Origin: SIG598 sp045580875 | GTDB taxonomy: Bacteria; Bacillota; Clostridia; Oscillospirales; Acutalibacteraceae | Assembly (NCBI GenBank): GCA_045580875.1 | Contig: JAZNOP010000117.1 | Location: 1 to 64,000 of the forward strand | Direction of reading: 5' to 3' | DNA: 64,000 bases | In this document: positions 36,479-44,980 of the stretch, piece after piece | How the letters are laid out: every line of letters begins with the position of its first letter | How positions within the stretch are numbered: the stretch's first letter is position 1 | Program-made: the position numbers and the translations under genes | Notes under the pieces: generated by a model | The model's database searches: none | What the model saw: only the letters and a program-made list of their open reading frames with translations | Told to the model about the DNA's origin: nothing

Positions 36479-37615
36479 TCAGATTATAGAATGCACAGCT
36501 GCAAGCAGCCTGCTGCACTCACACTCCGAGGTATACATCGACGGGCATATACGCACTGTTCCGCGTTCAGCTGTCCCCGCTGCGTTGTGAGCATCAGCGG
36601 CGCAGTGAAGCCCGGCTCGCACTGCAATCCCCATTGCCGCAAGCCGCTCGCCTGCCTCATCTGCCGCCATATCACCTATATTGAACGACAACAGAGGTAC
36701 GTGACGTCCGGTTTCCGGTACGCCGGTATACAGCTTCACACCGCGCATACGGTTCAGCTCGCTGTAAATATTTCTTACAAGCTCCATCTCATGCCGGTAT
36801 ATCTTATCGGTTCCCGCCCTCTGAACTGCCGCTGTACCGCTGTCGAGAGCACATATTCCCGGAACATTCAGCGTACCGCTCTCCAGCCGGTCGGGCAGAA
36901 AGTCGGGCTGTTCACGCTGTGTGGACAAACTGCCTGTTCCACCCTCAATCAGGCTCTCCGGCAGCACCCTGCCGCTGCACACAAGCACTCCCAGCCCCAT
37001 CAGCCCGTAGAGTCCTTTATGGGCTGGCACACAGACAAAATCAGCGCCGCATTCTCTGATATCAAGCGGCAGTACACCTGCCGACTGAGCGGCATCAATG
37101 CCGAAAATAAGCCCGTATCTGCGGCATACAGCGCCTATCTGCTTCACAGGAAGAACAACACCGAGCACATTCGATGCATGGGTGCAGAATATCATTCTGG
37201 TATTCCTTCTGATCTGCCGTCCGAACTCCGCTGCTATCTGCCACGGGTCTTTATTCAGTACACTGACCCTTGTGACCTGCACTCCCTGTCTCTGCAGCGC
37301 ATACAGCGGACGTACCACCGCGTTATGCTCGAGGTCAGATATTATGACGTGATCTCCCGGTTGGAGGCAGCCTTTGAGCACATAATTGACCGACGCAGTA
37401 CAATTGGCTGTGAATATTATATTCTCCGGAGAGCCGGCTCCGAAAAAGTCCGCAAGCCGTCTGCGCGCTGCGTAAACAGCTTTTTCCGATTCCATCGCTG
37501 CCGGATATCCGCCTCTGCCAGGATTGGCAAAATACCGTCCGGCGGCTTCTGCCGCTGCGCAATATACCTCCGGCGGTTTCGGCCATGTTGTTGCCGCATT
37601 GTCAAAATATATCAT
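36479..37615 (-). CDS. Class V aminotransferase / cysteine desulfurase-like protein (EF2568 family)
   Basis: A 378-residue PLP enzyme. It begins MIYFDNAATTWPKP and has the PLP-lysine in VPAHKGLYGLMGLG, which are typical of the TIGR01977 (EF2568) branch of cysteine desulfurases. The active cysteine candidate is in RAGLHCAADAHN. Members are often linked to selenium metabolism. The ATG overlaps the stop of the DUF3343 gene (ATGA), implying coupled translation. The role in sulfur or selenium delivery is inference. No selD is in the window. Confidence 0.85.
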   Translation of the reverse strand: MIYFDNAATTWPKPPEVYCAAAEAAGRYFANPGRGGYPAAMESEKAVYAARRRLADFFGAGSPENIIFTANCTASVNYVLKGCLQPGDHVIISDLEHNAVVRPLYALQRQGVQVTRVSVLNKDPWQIAAEFGRQIRRNTRMIFCTHASNVLGVVLPVKQIGAVCRRYGLIFGIDAAQSAGVLPLDIRECGADFVCVPAHKGLYGLMGLGVLVCSGRVLPESLIEGGTGSLSTQREQPDFLPDRLESGTLNVPGICALDSGTAAVQRAGTDKIYRHEMELVRNIYSELNRMRGVKLYTGVPETGRHVPLLSFNIGDMAADEAGERLAAMGIAVRAGLHCAADAHNAAGTAERGTVRICPSMYTSECECSRLLAAVHSII

Positions 37616-37827
37616 TCGGGAGCCTTTATCTCTGACTTTATCCGTATCCCCACCCCCTCAAGAACCGCAGCTGCACGCTTGCGCGCAAAATCGCTGACTC
37701 CCACTGCATGCACACAGCCAGAGCCGGTTTCTGTCAGCTTTCTGCGCTGCGCGATTATACCTGCCGCAGATAGCACCTCCTGAGCTCTGACAGTTCTCGT
37801 CTGCGGCCCTATTACAAGCCATATCAT
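37612..37827 (-). CDS. DUF3343 small protein, putative sulfur/selenium carrier
   Basis: A 71-residue protein. WLVIGPQTRTVRAQEVLSAAG and the closing IKSEIKAPE fit DUF3343, a group related to the TusA/YedF carriers. The single cysteine in TGSGCVHAVG would be the carrier site. Genes of this family commonly sit beside the EF2568-type desulfurase, as here with a 4-base overlap. The start was set at the third in-frame ATG because AGGGAAG lies 9 bases before it; a 3-residue longer start is possible. Confidence 0.7.
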   Translation of the reverse strand: MIWLVIGPQTRTVRAQEVLSAAGIIAQRRKLTETGSGCVHAVGVSDFARKRAAAVLEGVGIRIKSEIKAPE

Positions 37828-37968
37828 TATTTTCATCTTCCCTGACAGTAAATTTAAGCTTCCGGCGAAATTGCCGGTCTCTCCTTACCATCATATTCAT
37901 ATCCGGCTGCAAAGGTACATATTAATTATCAACCTACCGCAAGTCGGAAAAGAAAGGGAGATTGTCCT

Positions 37969-38553
37969 ATGTTCGTATGGTCGTTCAGGATGTCCAAACG
38001 CGAGCTGCTCATAATTGCCATTGGTGCAGCGGCTTTTCTTATTACCGTATTTCTTCTGCTCTTCCCCTCCGGCAGCAGAGAAACCTCTGCTCTTGCCGAA
38101 TCAGGCTTCACGCTTGAAGCTGATGGCACTGACGGGCGAATGAAGTTTCTTTCGCAGTTCGGCTGGCAGTGCGAACCGGAGCCGGTGTCGGTCAAAGAGG
38201 TGATTATTCCGGCAAAATTCAACGATGTCTACACCGGCTACAACGAGCTGCAGAAGCAGCAGGGATTTGACCTTCAGCGATATTCCGGACGCCGTGTCAA
38301 ACTGTGGACCTACCGCGTGACCAACTATCCCGGCGGGCTGAGCGATGTTGTCGCAAATCTGCTCATTCTCGACGGCAAGGTCATCGGCGGAGACATAAGC
38401 TCCTCGCTGCTTGACGGATTCATGCACGGATTTGATCCTGCGCAGTTTCCTGCAGAGACAGCACTGGCTTACATGACTGCTTCCGGAGTTGAGCGCACTG
38501 TTCCTGAAAGTATCCCCGCCAACTCCGAAATCCCGCCTGAAGATGACGAATAA
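37969..38553 (+). CDS. DUF4830 domain protein, membrane-anchored
   Basis: A 194-residue protein with one N-terminal helix (about 12-32) and an external domain. That domain contains KFLSQFGWQCEPEP, VIIPAKFNDVYTGYNELQKQQGFDL and GGDISSSLLDGFMHGF, the DUF4830 pattern found in Clostridia. The function is unknown. The start is ATG at 37969 behind AAAGGGAG. It is transcribed alone, divergent from DUF3343 and closed by a strong terminator. Confidence 0.8.
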   Translation: MFVWSFRMSKRELLIIAIGAAAFLITVFLLLFPSGSRETSALAESGFTLEADGTDGRMKFLSQFGWQCEPEPVSVKEVIIPAKFNDVYTGYNELQKQQGFDLQRYSGRRVKLWTYRVTNYPGGLSDVVANLLILDGKVIGGDISSSLLDGFMHGFDPAQFPAETALAYMTASGVERTVPESIPANSEIPPEDDE

Positions 38554-38569
38554 TTCTGCTTTACACCAA

Positions 38570-38603
38570 AAAACGCCCCGAAGCCATAGCCTCGGGGCGT
38601 TTT
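38570..38603. terminator. Terminator between DUF4830 and zinc-ribbon genes
   Basis: A perfect 12-bp stem AAAACGCCCCGA / TCGGGGCGTTTT (38570-38581 with 38592-38603) lies between convergent genes, with T-runs on both strands. Confidence 0.92.
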
Positions 38604-38638
38604 CATTATTCCACTTGTTGTTTATGCAAAGAAAGATC

Positions 38639-38917
38639 TTACTGATCTTCTCTCATCTTTGCAAAACACTCGCTGCAGTAGACCGGACGGTCCTCACGCG
38701 GCTTGAAGGGAACTCTTGCTTCCTGACCGCACTCTGCGCAGGTAGCAGTGAACATCTCACGCGCGGGTCTGCCAGCGTTCTTCTTTGCGTCGCGGCAAGC
38801 CTTGCAGCGGAGCGGCTCATTAACAAAGCCCTTGGATGCGTAGAATTCCTGCTCGCCGGCAGTGAAAACGAATTCCTGGCCGCAGTCTTTGCAGATGAGA
38901 GTCTTGTCTTCGTACAT
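38639..38917 (-). CDS. Double zinc-ribbon protein (CxxC-CxxC type)
   Basis: A 92-residue protein with two zinc ribbons. Cys9 and Cys12 (LICKDCGQEF) pair with CKAC at about 38-41, and TCAECGQ (59-63) pairs with VYCSECF near the end. VPFKPREDRPVYC is the family signature. Such proteins occur across Clostridia; roles in RNA or transcription are only guessed. The start is ATG at 38917 behind GAGGT. Confidence 0.8.
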   Translation of the reverse strand: MYEDKTLICKDCGQEFVFTAGEQEFYASKGFVNEPLRCKACRDAKKNAGRPAREMFTATCAECGQEARVPFKPREDRPVYCSECFAKMREDQ

Positions 38918-39037
38918 TGTTTTTACCTCGCTTTGGAAAAATGATAATTAGATTTTGCCCGCGGACGGTGGTGAGCCGTTCCAAAGACATTTGATTATGC
39001 AGGCGGCCTTTTTGACCGCTGATGCCAGAATTGCGGA

Positions 39038-39655
39038 TCATCGCAGACCGGGTTTCAGCTTGCGGCGAACACGCTGGAGTGCGTTGTTCACTGCCTTTTC
39101 TGCTATTCCCAGATTGTTTGCGATATCCTGATAGGACCGACCGGCAAGATACATCGTAAACACTTTGTATTCAAGCTCCGAAAGCTTTTCTCTGAGCTGC
39201 CCGTGCAGCTCAGCAATACTTTCACGGATCAGTATCTGCTCTTCAGGATCAGTCCCACCGCTCACTTCACCGTTTATCTCCGACCTTGACAGATAGTCAG
39301 ATAATTCCAAATATCCGGACAGCGGCTTGTTTTTATCGCTTTCCGACCTGCGCAGCACTGAGCGCAGACGGTTGTCGATGCAGACACCCGCATATGTCCT
39401 GAACGAGGCCTTACCTTCGCCTGAATAGCTTTCGACAGCATCAAGCAGGGCAAGAGAACACTCCTGCATATAATCCTGAGCTTCATCGCCCGACGGTTTG
39501 ATGCAGGATATTTTGTAAAGCATGAGCCTGGTGTATCTGTTGAGCAATTCGGTGAACGCCTGAGGATATTTTTCAGCTGCGAGACGGGCAAGCTCCTCAT
39601 CATTGACTCCGATGAACAGATTACCTGTATCTTCACGCAACAAACTGTCTCTCAA
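39038..39655 (-). CDS. RNA polymerase sigma factor, sigma-70 family (SigH-like)
   Basis: A 205-residue sigma factor. Region 2 covers about 25-95 (FTELLNRYTRLMLYK, DYMQECSLALLDAVESY, FRTYAGVCIDNRLRS). Region 4 covers about 145-200 (LSELEYKVFTMYLAGRSYQDIA, KAVNNALQRVRRKL). The layout is that of SigH-type factors of Clostridia, which start sporulation or competence programmes; the exact role here is unproven. The start is TTG at 39655 behind AAGGGGA. No anti-sigma gene is adjacent. Confidence 0.85.
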   Translation of the reverse strand: MRDSLLREDTGNLFIGVNDEELARLAAEKYPQAFTELLNRYTRLMLYKISCIKPSGDEAQDYMQECSLALLDAVESYSGEGKASFRTYAGVCIDNRLRSVLRRSESDKNKPLSGYLELSDYLSRSEINGEVSGGTDPEEQILIRESIAELHGQLREKLSELEYKVFTMYLAGRSYQDIANNLGIAEKAVNNALQRVRRKLKPGLR

Positions 39656-39748
39656 TCAAACGTCCCCTTCACATAATATTCACATACTACGTTGTTTTTA
39701 GAATACAACGATTTTACTCACTTGTCAATACAAATGTTAAAAGAATAT

Positions 39749-40879
39749 TTACATTTTTGTGAAAAATTCGATTGCCGGAAGCATATTTCTCTTCATGTCA
39801 CACTTTTCTTCAACGGCATTTCTGATGCGTTTTCTTGCCTCCGGATAATTATCGGCAAACAGCCTGTCATTCATCTCAATTACCGCATTTATATCCATCG
39901 GGCTGTCATCAAACGGTATCTGCAGGCAGAAATCACAATCATCCTCAAGGAAGAGCAGTTTCATTTCTGTAACTATCGCAAGTCCGCGGGCAGCGTATTC
40001 AACCGTCTTAAGCGGTGTACCCTCTGTCATATTCTTGCGGTGAGCGGTCAGAGCACACAGACCGACCGAGCATTTGTCATAAACCTCATCAAGCTGCTCG
40101 CCGAAAAGTGAGCCGTAGAAAATCACCTTGTCTTCAAGTCCGAGCTCTTTTGCAATACTTTCGTATCTCTCGCGCTCAATGCCGTCACCTACAGCGTGAA
40201 GCACGACCTCGCGGTCTCCGCCGGCGGCGTAGTAATCCGCCATGCCCTGCATCACACGCTCAAGTCCGTGCCAGCGCATCATCGACGAAACCGATATCAT
40301 ATCCAGTCTTTCCGGATAATAGCCGTATTCAGTCAGCTTGAAATCCTCCATGCAAAGTCCGTTTTTCATGCAGAAGGTCGGCACTCCGTACACATTGTCC
40401 ACTGAATTGGATACTCCGACAAGGTCGATATTCCTGTAGCACCGTCTGCGGAAAAGCTTGTCGCAGACGAGCTTCGGTATACCCTTGATCCCCTGCAGTA
40501 TCAGCTCGGGCTCATACGGATAGGTCGGTATCTCAAGCAGCACGCGAAGTCCGTGTGCTTTCATGTTTTTCAGCATGGCTTCCATGTTGTTGCAGAAGAA
40601 CTGGAAACGGATATATGCTCCGGTGTACTCCTTTGCATCAAGCTGGGCCGCTGCCGCATCAGCAAGGAATTTTCTCTTTGAGATGCCGGCTGTGTTCTCC
40701 ATTACGGTGTGCTGACCGTCAGGTGCAATGACAACCGCACCGCTGCCGTACTGACCTACGAGTGTGCATTCCATTCCTGCGGCAGTGAATGCGCGCAGCT
40801 GGAATTCTATTTTTTTGATGACTCCGAGAAACTTCTTCTCCTTGTAGTCAACAAAGGTAACATACAGTAAATTTTTCAC
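39749..40879 (-). CDS. Glycosyltransferase, GT-B fold, family-4-like
   Basis: A 376-residue GT-B enzyme. The N-terminal half has KKIEFQLRAFTAAGMECTLVG, a typical acceptor-side start. The C-terminal donor half has ISVSSMMRWHGLERVMQGMADYY, VLHAVGDGIERERYE and GTPLKTVEYAARGLAIV with the conserved acidic region. It probably builds a surface polysaccharide with its upstream neighbour (20-base gap). GTG start at 40879 behind AAGGAG. Confidence 0.82.
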   Translation of the reverse strand: MKNLLYVTFVDYKEKKFLGVIKKIEFQLRAFTAAGMECTLVGQYGSGAVVIAPDGQHTVMENTAGISKRKFLADAAAAQLDAKEYTGAYIRFQFFCNNMEAMLKNMKAHGLRVLLEIPTYPYEPELILQGIKGIPKLVCDKLFRRRCYRNIDLVGVSNSVDNVYGVPTFCMKNGLCMEDFKLTEYGYYPERLDMISVSSMMRWHGLERVMQGMADYYAAGGDREVVLHAVGDGIERERYESIAKELGLEDKVIFYGSLFGEQLDEVYDKCSVGLCALTAHRKNMTEGTPLKTVEYAARGLAIVTEMKLLFLEDDCDFCLQIPFDDSPMDINAVIEMNDRLFADNYPEARKRIRNAVEEKCDMKRNMLPAIEFFTKM

Positions 40880-40899
40880 GCTGAAACGCTCCTTGGCAA

Positions 40900-42039
40900 T
40901 CAGTTCTTTATCGAATGGGAAAGATAAAAATCAGTAAGGAAATCAGCTGTGGTGCTGATATCGTAGCCTGCCTTCACAACAGCATCAACTGTGTCGCGCC
41001 GGTCAAAATCACGGAACAATGCTATCGCCTGCGCCCATGCCCGATGACCCTCTTCAAGCGGCAGATAAACCACGTTTCCGGTCAGGTCGGCTTCGACGGT
41101 TATTCCGGCGGAAAATACGCACGGCAGACCGGCTGACTGAGCTTCTACGCCGACAAGCGGAAGTCCTTCGAAAAATGACGGCATTACAAACACATCAAAT
41201 GCCTGCATCAGCTCATTTACATCAGAGCGCAGGCCGAGGAAAATGACCTTGTCAGCTACTCCGAGCTCCTGTGCAAGTGCCTTTGCCGCCGGCATATCAT
41301 TGCCCTCACCGACAAAGCAGACCACCGCCTCCGGCACAATCTCAAGCAGAGCAGGAAGCGTTTCTATCAGGTATTTCTGATTCTTCTGCGGGAAGAACCG
41401 TGCCACGTTGCCGATTATGAATTTATCCTCAAGCCCGAGCTCTGCACGCTTTGCGCTGCGCACTGTCTCATTGAACCGGAACTTCTCTGTCTCGACACCA
41501 TTATTGACAATTGTAACGCGACCGGCTTTTACATCATCTTCGCTGTAGAACCACTTCGCAGCAGCGTATGAGCAGGCAAACCAGTCGGTTGCAAGCTTCG
41601 GGATTCCTGCGCTGAGTATATCAGACACAACGCCGGAAAGCCCCTTCGACGAGCGCTCGTTATGGCTGTGGGAAATAAGGCAGCCGACATTGCCGTATTT
41701 TTTTGCAATCGGCATATATATCGACGCGGTATTTGTCATGTGCCCGTGGACAATATTGTACTCCTGATGCTCAGTGAAGAAATCCTTCAGAGCGCGGCGG
41801 TATTCGAAAAATTTATTGTAATAGGTCTTTGTCGTGGACTTTATCTTCGGCATTTCATATATTCTGCCGCCGAGCGAACGTATCTCTTCATTGTAGTCTG
41901 CATCAGGCTTGCCATAGTGGGCAAGGAAATCAAACTGTATGCGCTCGCGGTCGATGTGGCGGTAGACATTCATTATCATTGTCTCAATTCCGCCTCTGTC
42001 CATTCTGCCGATGACGTGCAGTACTCTGACAGGCTCCAT
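40900..42039 (-). CDS. Glycosyltransferase family 1/4 (capsule or exopolysaccharide type)
   Basis: A 379-residue GT-B glycosyltransferase. It begins VRVLHVIGRMDRGGIETMIM, the classic GGxE-type start, with HGHMTNTASIYMPIAKKYG in the acceptor half. The donor half has NVARFFPQKNQKYLIETLP, CFVGEGNDMP and VFVMPSFFEGLPLVGVEAQSAGLP, which holds the E-x7-E motif. The start at 42039 is preferred over 42057 because GGAAGTGA precedes it closely. It heads a two-gene unit with the next transferase. Confidence 0.87.
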   Translation of the reverse strand: MEPVRVLHVIGRMDRGGIETMIMNVYRHIDRERIQFDFLAHYGKPDADYNEEIRSLGGRIYEMPKIKSTTKTYYNKFFEYRRALKDFFTEHQEYNIVHGHMTNTASIYMPIAKKYGNVGCLISHSHNERSSKGLSGVVSDILSAGIPKLATDWFACSYAAAKWFYSEDDVKAGRVTIVNNGVETEKFRFNETVRSAKRAELGLEDKFIIGNVARFFPQKNQKYLIETLPALLEIVPEAVVCFVGEGNDMPAAKALAQELGVADKVIFLGLRSDVNELMQAFDVFVMPSFFEGLPLVGVEAQSAGLPCVFSAGITVEADLTGNVVYLPLEEGHRAWAQAIALFRDFDRRDTVDAVVKAGYDISTTADFLTDFYLSHSIKN

Positions 42040-42327
42040 CGGGTCACTTCCTTTCATTTATCACACGGATATAATCCGTCGTGAATTCTTTCAATTTATA
42101 TAAAATTATAAAGACATTGTACTACAGACCTGCTTTGAATGTCAACATAAAGCCGGTTCATTAATATCTGCTGCAGCACATCATTTTACCGCGATACTGT
42201 TATCGAAGATTGAATTAGCAATAATTATATGATATAATCTGACTGTATGGATATATGCTTGCTCAAACACAGTTTTACTGCAATAAAAAAAGGAGACCGT
42301 TCAATTCTGCGGTCAAGGTACACTGCT

Positions 42328-43683
42328 ATGTTTTTATTCAAAAAGAAAGACAAAACCCCAAAAAATGATAAAAAGCAGAACAAGTCGCTCCAGAGCGCTG
42401 ATGACTCCTGCGGTCTTTCCGACCACGACGAACTCACCGGTGTTCTGACTCTGACAAAATTCTACGATGATGCTGCAGAGTGCATACGCGCCTACATGGG
42501 CGCACGATTTGCCATCTGCTGCACGACCGTCGGCAACCTTGCCGCTGTCAACGAGCTTCACGGCACTGATGCAGGAAACAACGTTCTGCGCGAGGTTGCA
42601 CGCATTCTCACCACCTGTGACACTCCGCTCATTGTTGCCAGAGAGAGAGCAAAATTTGTTTTCCTGACCAGATATTCCGATGAACAGCAGCTGGCACTGT
42701 GGATTGAAAATCTTCACGCACAGCTTGCTCTTGCCGGAAAGGTTGTTCCCGGCGCACCCAGGCTGTATATGCAGACCGGAATCTATGCGACAGAGGGTCG
42801 TCTTGTTGCACTCACTCCCGAGGAGATGACCGAGCTTGCCGGCAGCGCTCATACCGAGGCTGCAAAGCGCACTCATTCCTCGTATATCTTCTACTCTGAC
42901 CAGCTTAAGCTTGCTGCTCAGGAAGAGAAAATACTCGAGCAGGATATGCATGAGGCGCTTGCAAAGAAGCAGTTCACAGTATATATCCAGCCGAGATACA
43001 GCATCACCACCGACAGAATAATCGGAGGCAAGCTGATATCCAGCTGGCTGCACCCTGAAAGAGGTGTAATCGCGGCATACCGCTACATACCGATGTTCGT
43101 CAAGAACGGCTTCATCATCGACCTTGATATCTATATGCTGGAGAGACTGTGCGAGATGCTGCGCGGCTGGCTTGATGCCGGTCTCAGACCCATGCCGATG
43201 TCTCTGAACGTTCCCCGTCTGTTGGTCACCGAGTCGGAAAAATACGCCTCTGTCTACGAGCAGATGAAGGAGAAATACAATATCCCCGACGGACTTATTG
43301 AACTGGAATTCTCCGAGCGTCTTATCGATGATAACTTCAGTGCTTCAGCGCTTATTATGAAGCGCATGAAGAAGAGCGGATTCCTGTGTGCGGTTGAAAA
43401 CTACGGTTCAGGAGCTACAGCAGAGCGCACGCTGCTCGAGACCGGTATAAATACAGTCAAGCTTTCGCGCGATTTCTTCGAGGACGGCAGCCTCAGTGAT
43501 TCAAGTCGTGCGGTGATTTCCCGCACTGTTGAAATTGCTCACGCAAACGGCATACTTGTTGCTGCAACCGGCGTGCCTGACAGCCTTATGGAAGAGCTCG
43601 GCGATCTTGGCTGCGATATCATTCAGCGCAAGCTGTCCGCCATGCCGCTGTCAGCAGACGATTTTACAGCTATTCTGCGTTAG
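42328..43683 (+). CDS. Degenerate GGDEF-EAL protein, probable c-di-GMP-related receptor
   Basis: A 451-residue cytoplasmic protein with a basic N-terminus, a GGDEF-like domain (about 30-185) and an EAL-like domain (about 200-450). The GGDEF loop reads RERAKF instead of R-x-GGDEF. In the EAL domain the E-A-L site reads G-K-L-I (near 234-237), and DDFGSG is replaced by VENYGSG. Both active sites therefore look lost, suggesting a binding or scaffold role. ATG at 42328 was chosen by the AAGG site 9 bases upstream. A longer frame from 42247 also exists. Confidence 0.78.
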   Translation: MFLFKKKDKTPKNDKKQNKSLQSADDSCGLSDHDELTGVLTLTKFYDDAAECIRAYMGARFAICCTTVGNLAAVNELHGTDAGNNVLREVARILTTCDTPLIVARERAKFVFLTRYSDEQQLALWIENLHAQLALAGKVVPGAPRLYMQTGIYATEGRLVALTPEEMTELAGSAHTEAAKRTHSSYIFYSDQLKLAAQEEKILEQDMHEALAKKQFTVYIQPRYSITTDRIIGGKLISSWLHPERGVIAAYRYIPMFVKNGFIIDLDIYMLERLCEMLRGWLDAGLRPMPMSLNVPRLLVTESEKYASVYEQMKEKYNIPDGLIELEFSERLIDDNFSASALIMKRMKKSGFLCAVENYGSGATAERTLLETGINTVKLSRDFFEDGSLSDSSRAVISRTVEIAHANGILVAATGVPDSLMEELGDLGCDIIQRKLSAMPLSADDFTAILR

Positions 43684-43715
43684 TCATTCCGTCCGGTCAC
43701 CAAACCATAAGCTGC

Positions 43716-43746
43716 ACGGTGCTTTCTCTTTCAGGGAAGGCACCGT
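43716..43746 (+). terminator. Terminator after the GGDEF-EAL gene
   Basis: A 13-bp stem (43716-43728 with 43734-43746, two wobble pairs) has a 5-base loop and a TTGTTTTT tail. Confidence 0.85.
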
Positions 43747-43891
43747 TTGTTTTTATGCAGCTGTACCCTGATGCGGCTTAATTTTATATAAACAAATACT
43801 TTATACTAAAATATCATATAACTATTCCCTTTTGGATCATAATATGATAAAATAACTTGATAATTCGATTTGTTCTTTGGAGGGATGATTC

Positions 43892-44980
43892 ATGTCCTCA
43901 AACTGGGGTAATAATATTAAAATTTCCATATTCGGCGAGAGCCATGGTCTTGGCATCGGCGTTGTCATCGACGGTCTGCCTGCAGGCGAAAAGCTTGACT
44001 TTGATGAGCTGCGCCGCGAGATGAACCGCCGCGCACCCGGTCAGGATCCCACAGCAACTCCGCGCTTTGAGAAAGATGCGCCGGAGATCTGCTCAGGTAT
44101 TCTGAACGACACCACAACCGGTGCGCCGCTGTGTGCCGTCATTGAAAATGCCAACACACGTTCCTCTGATTATGACAAGCTTGCGCGCCTGCCGCGTCCC
44201 GGTCATGCCGACTACACAGCTTCTGTGCGCTACAACGGCTGTAATGATGTCCGCGGCGGCGGTCATTTCAGCGGACGTCTCACCGCTCCGCTCACCTTCG
44301 CAGGCGCAGTATGCAAGCAGATTCTTGCCCGCAGAGGAATCACCGTCGGCGGACACATACTCGCTGTAGGCAATGTTTACGACATCTCATTCGACCCTGT
44401 AAATATCGATCCTGCTGCACTGAGAGCACTCGGCAATGATACCTTTGCCCTGCTCGACAAGACCTACGAGGAGCCCATGCGCGAAACCATTGCCCGCGCA
44501 CACGCTGACGGTGACAGCATCGGCGGAATTCTTGAGATTGCCGCTGTCGGTATGCCTGCAGGTATCGGCTCTCCGATGTTCGGCGGTGTTGAGAACGTGC
44601 TCAGTTCAATTGTTTTCGGTGTTCCTGCCGTCAAGGGCGTTGAATTCGGCGCCGGCTTCAACGTCGCGAGAATGCGCGGAAGCGAGTGCAACGATCCCTT
44701 CGCATTCGACAGAGGAAGAATCGTCACCACCTCAAACAACTGCGGCGGTATTCTCGGCGGCATAACCACCGGTATGCCGGTCATCATGAGAGCCGCTGTC
44801 AAGCCCACACCCTCAATCGCACAGAAGCAGCGCACTGTTGACCTTGCTGACAAGCGCGACACGCTGCTCGCAATAAACGGACGCCACGACCCCTGCATTG
44901 TCCCGCGCGCACTGCCTGCCATCGAGGCGGCTGTTGCCATAGGTCTTGCAGATATGCTTAAGGAGGCAGGAAGATTATGA
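43892..44980 (+). CDS. aroC: Chorismate synthase
   Basis: A 362-residue FMN-dependent enzyme, the last step of the shikimate pathway. The family signatures GESHG (15-19), the RRAPGQ-type motif (near 47-52) and the FSGRLTAPLTFAG stretch are present, along with RGGGHFSGR. Length is normal. TTTGGAGGG precedes ATG at 43892. Its last four bases overlap the start of the next gene, whose product begins with a chorismate mutase, so substrate and next enzyme are made together. Confidence 0.96.
   Translation: MSSNWGNNIKISIFGESHGLGIGVVIDGLPAGEKLDFDELRREMNRRAPGQDPTATPRFEKDAPEICSGILNDTTTGAPLCAVIENANTRSSDYDKLARLPRPGHADYTASVRYNGCNDVRGGGHFSGRLTAPLTFAGAVCKQILARRGITVGGHILAVGNVYDISFDPVNIDPAALRALGNDTFALLDKTYEEPMRETIARAHADGDSIGGILEIAAVGMPAGIGSPMFGGVENVLSSIVFGVPAVKGVEFGAGFNVARMRGSECNDPFAFDRGRIVTTSNNCGGILGGITTGMPVIMRAAVKPTPSIAQKQRTVDLADKRDTLLAINGRHDPCIVPRALPAIEAAVAIGLADMLKEAGRL

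Noticed and set aside
36491..37783. A 430-codon plus-strand frame opposite the desulfurase-like gene
   Set aside because: Shadow frame, rich in Arg, Cys and His, lacking a start signal. The minus strand gene has clear PLP motifs.
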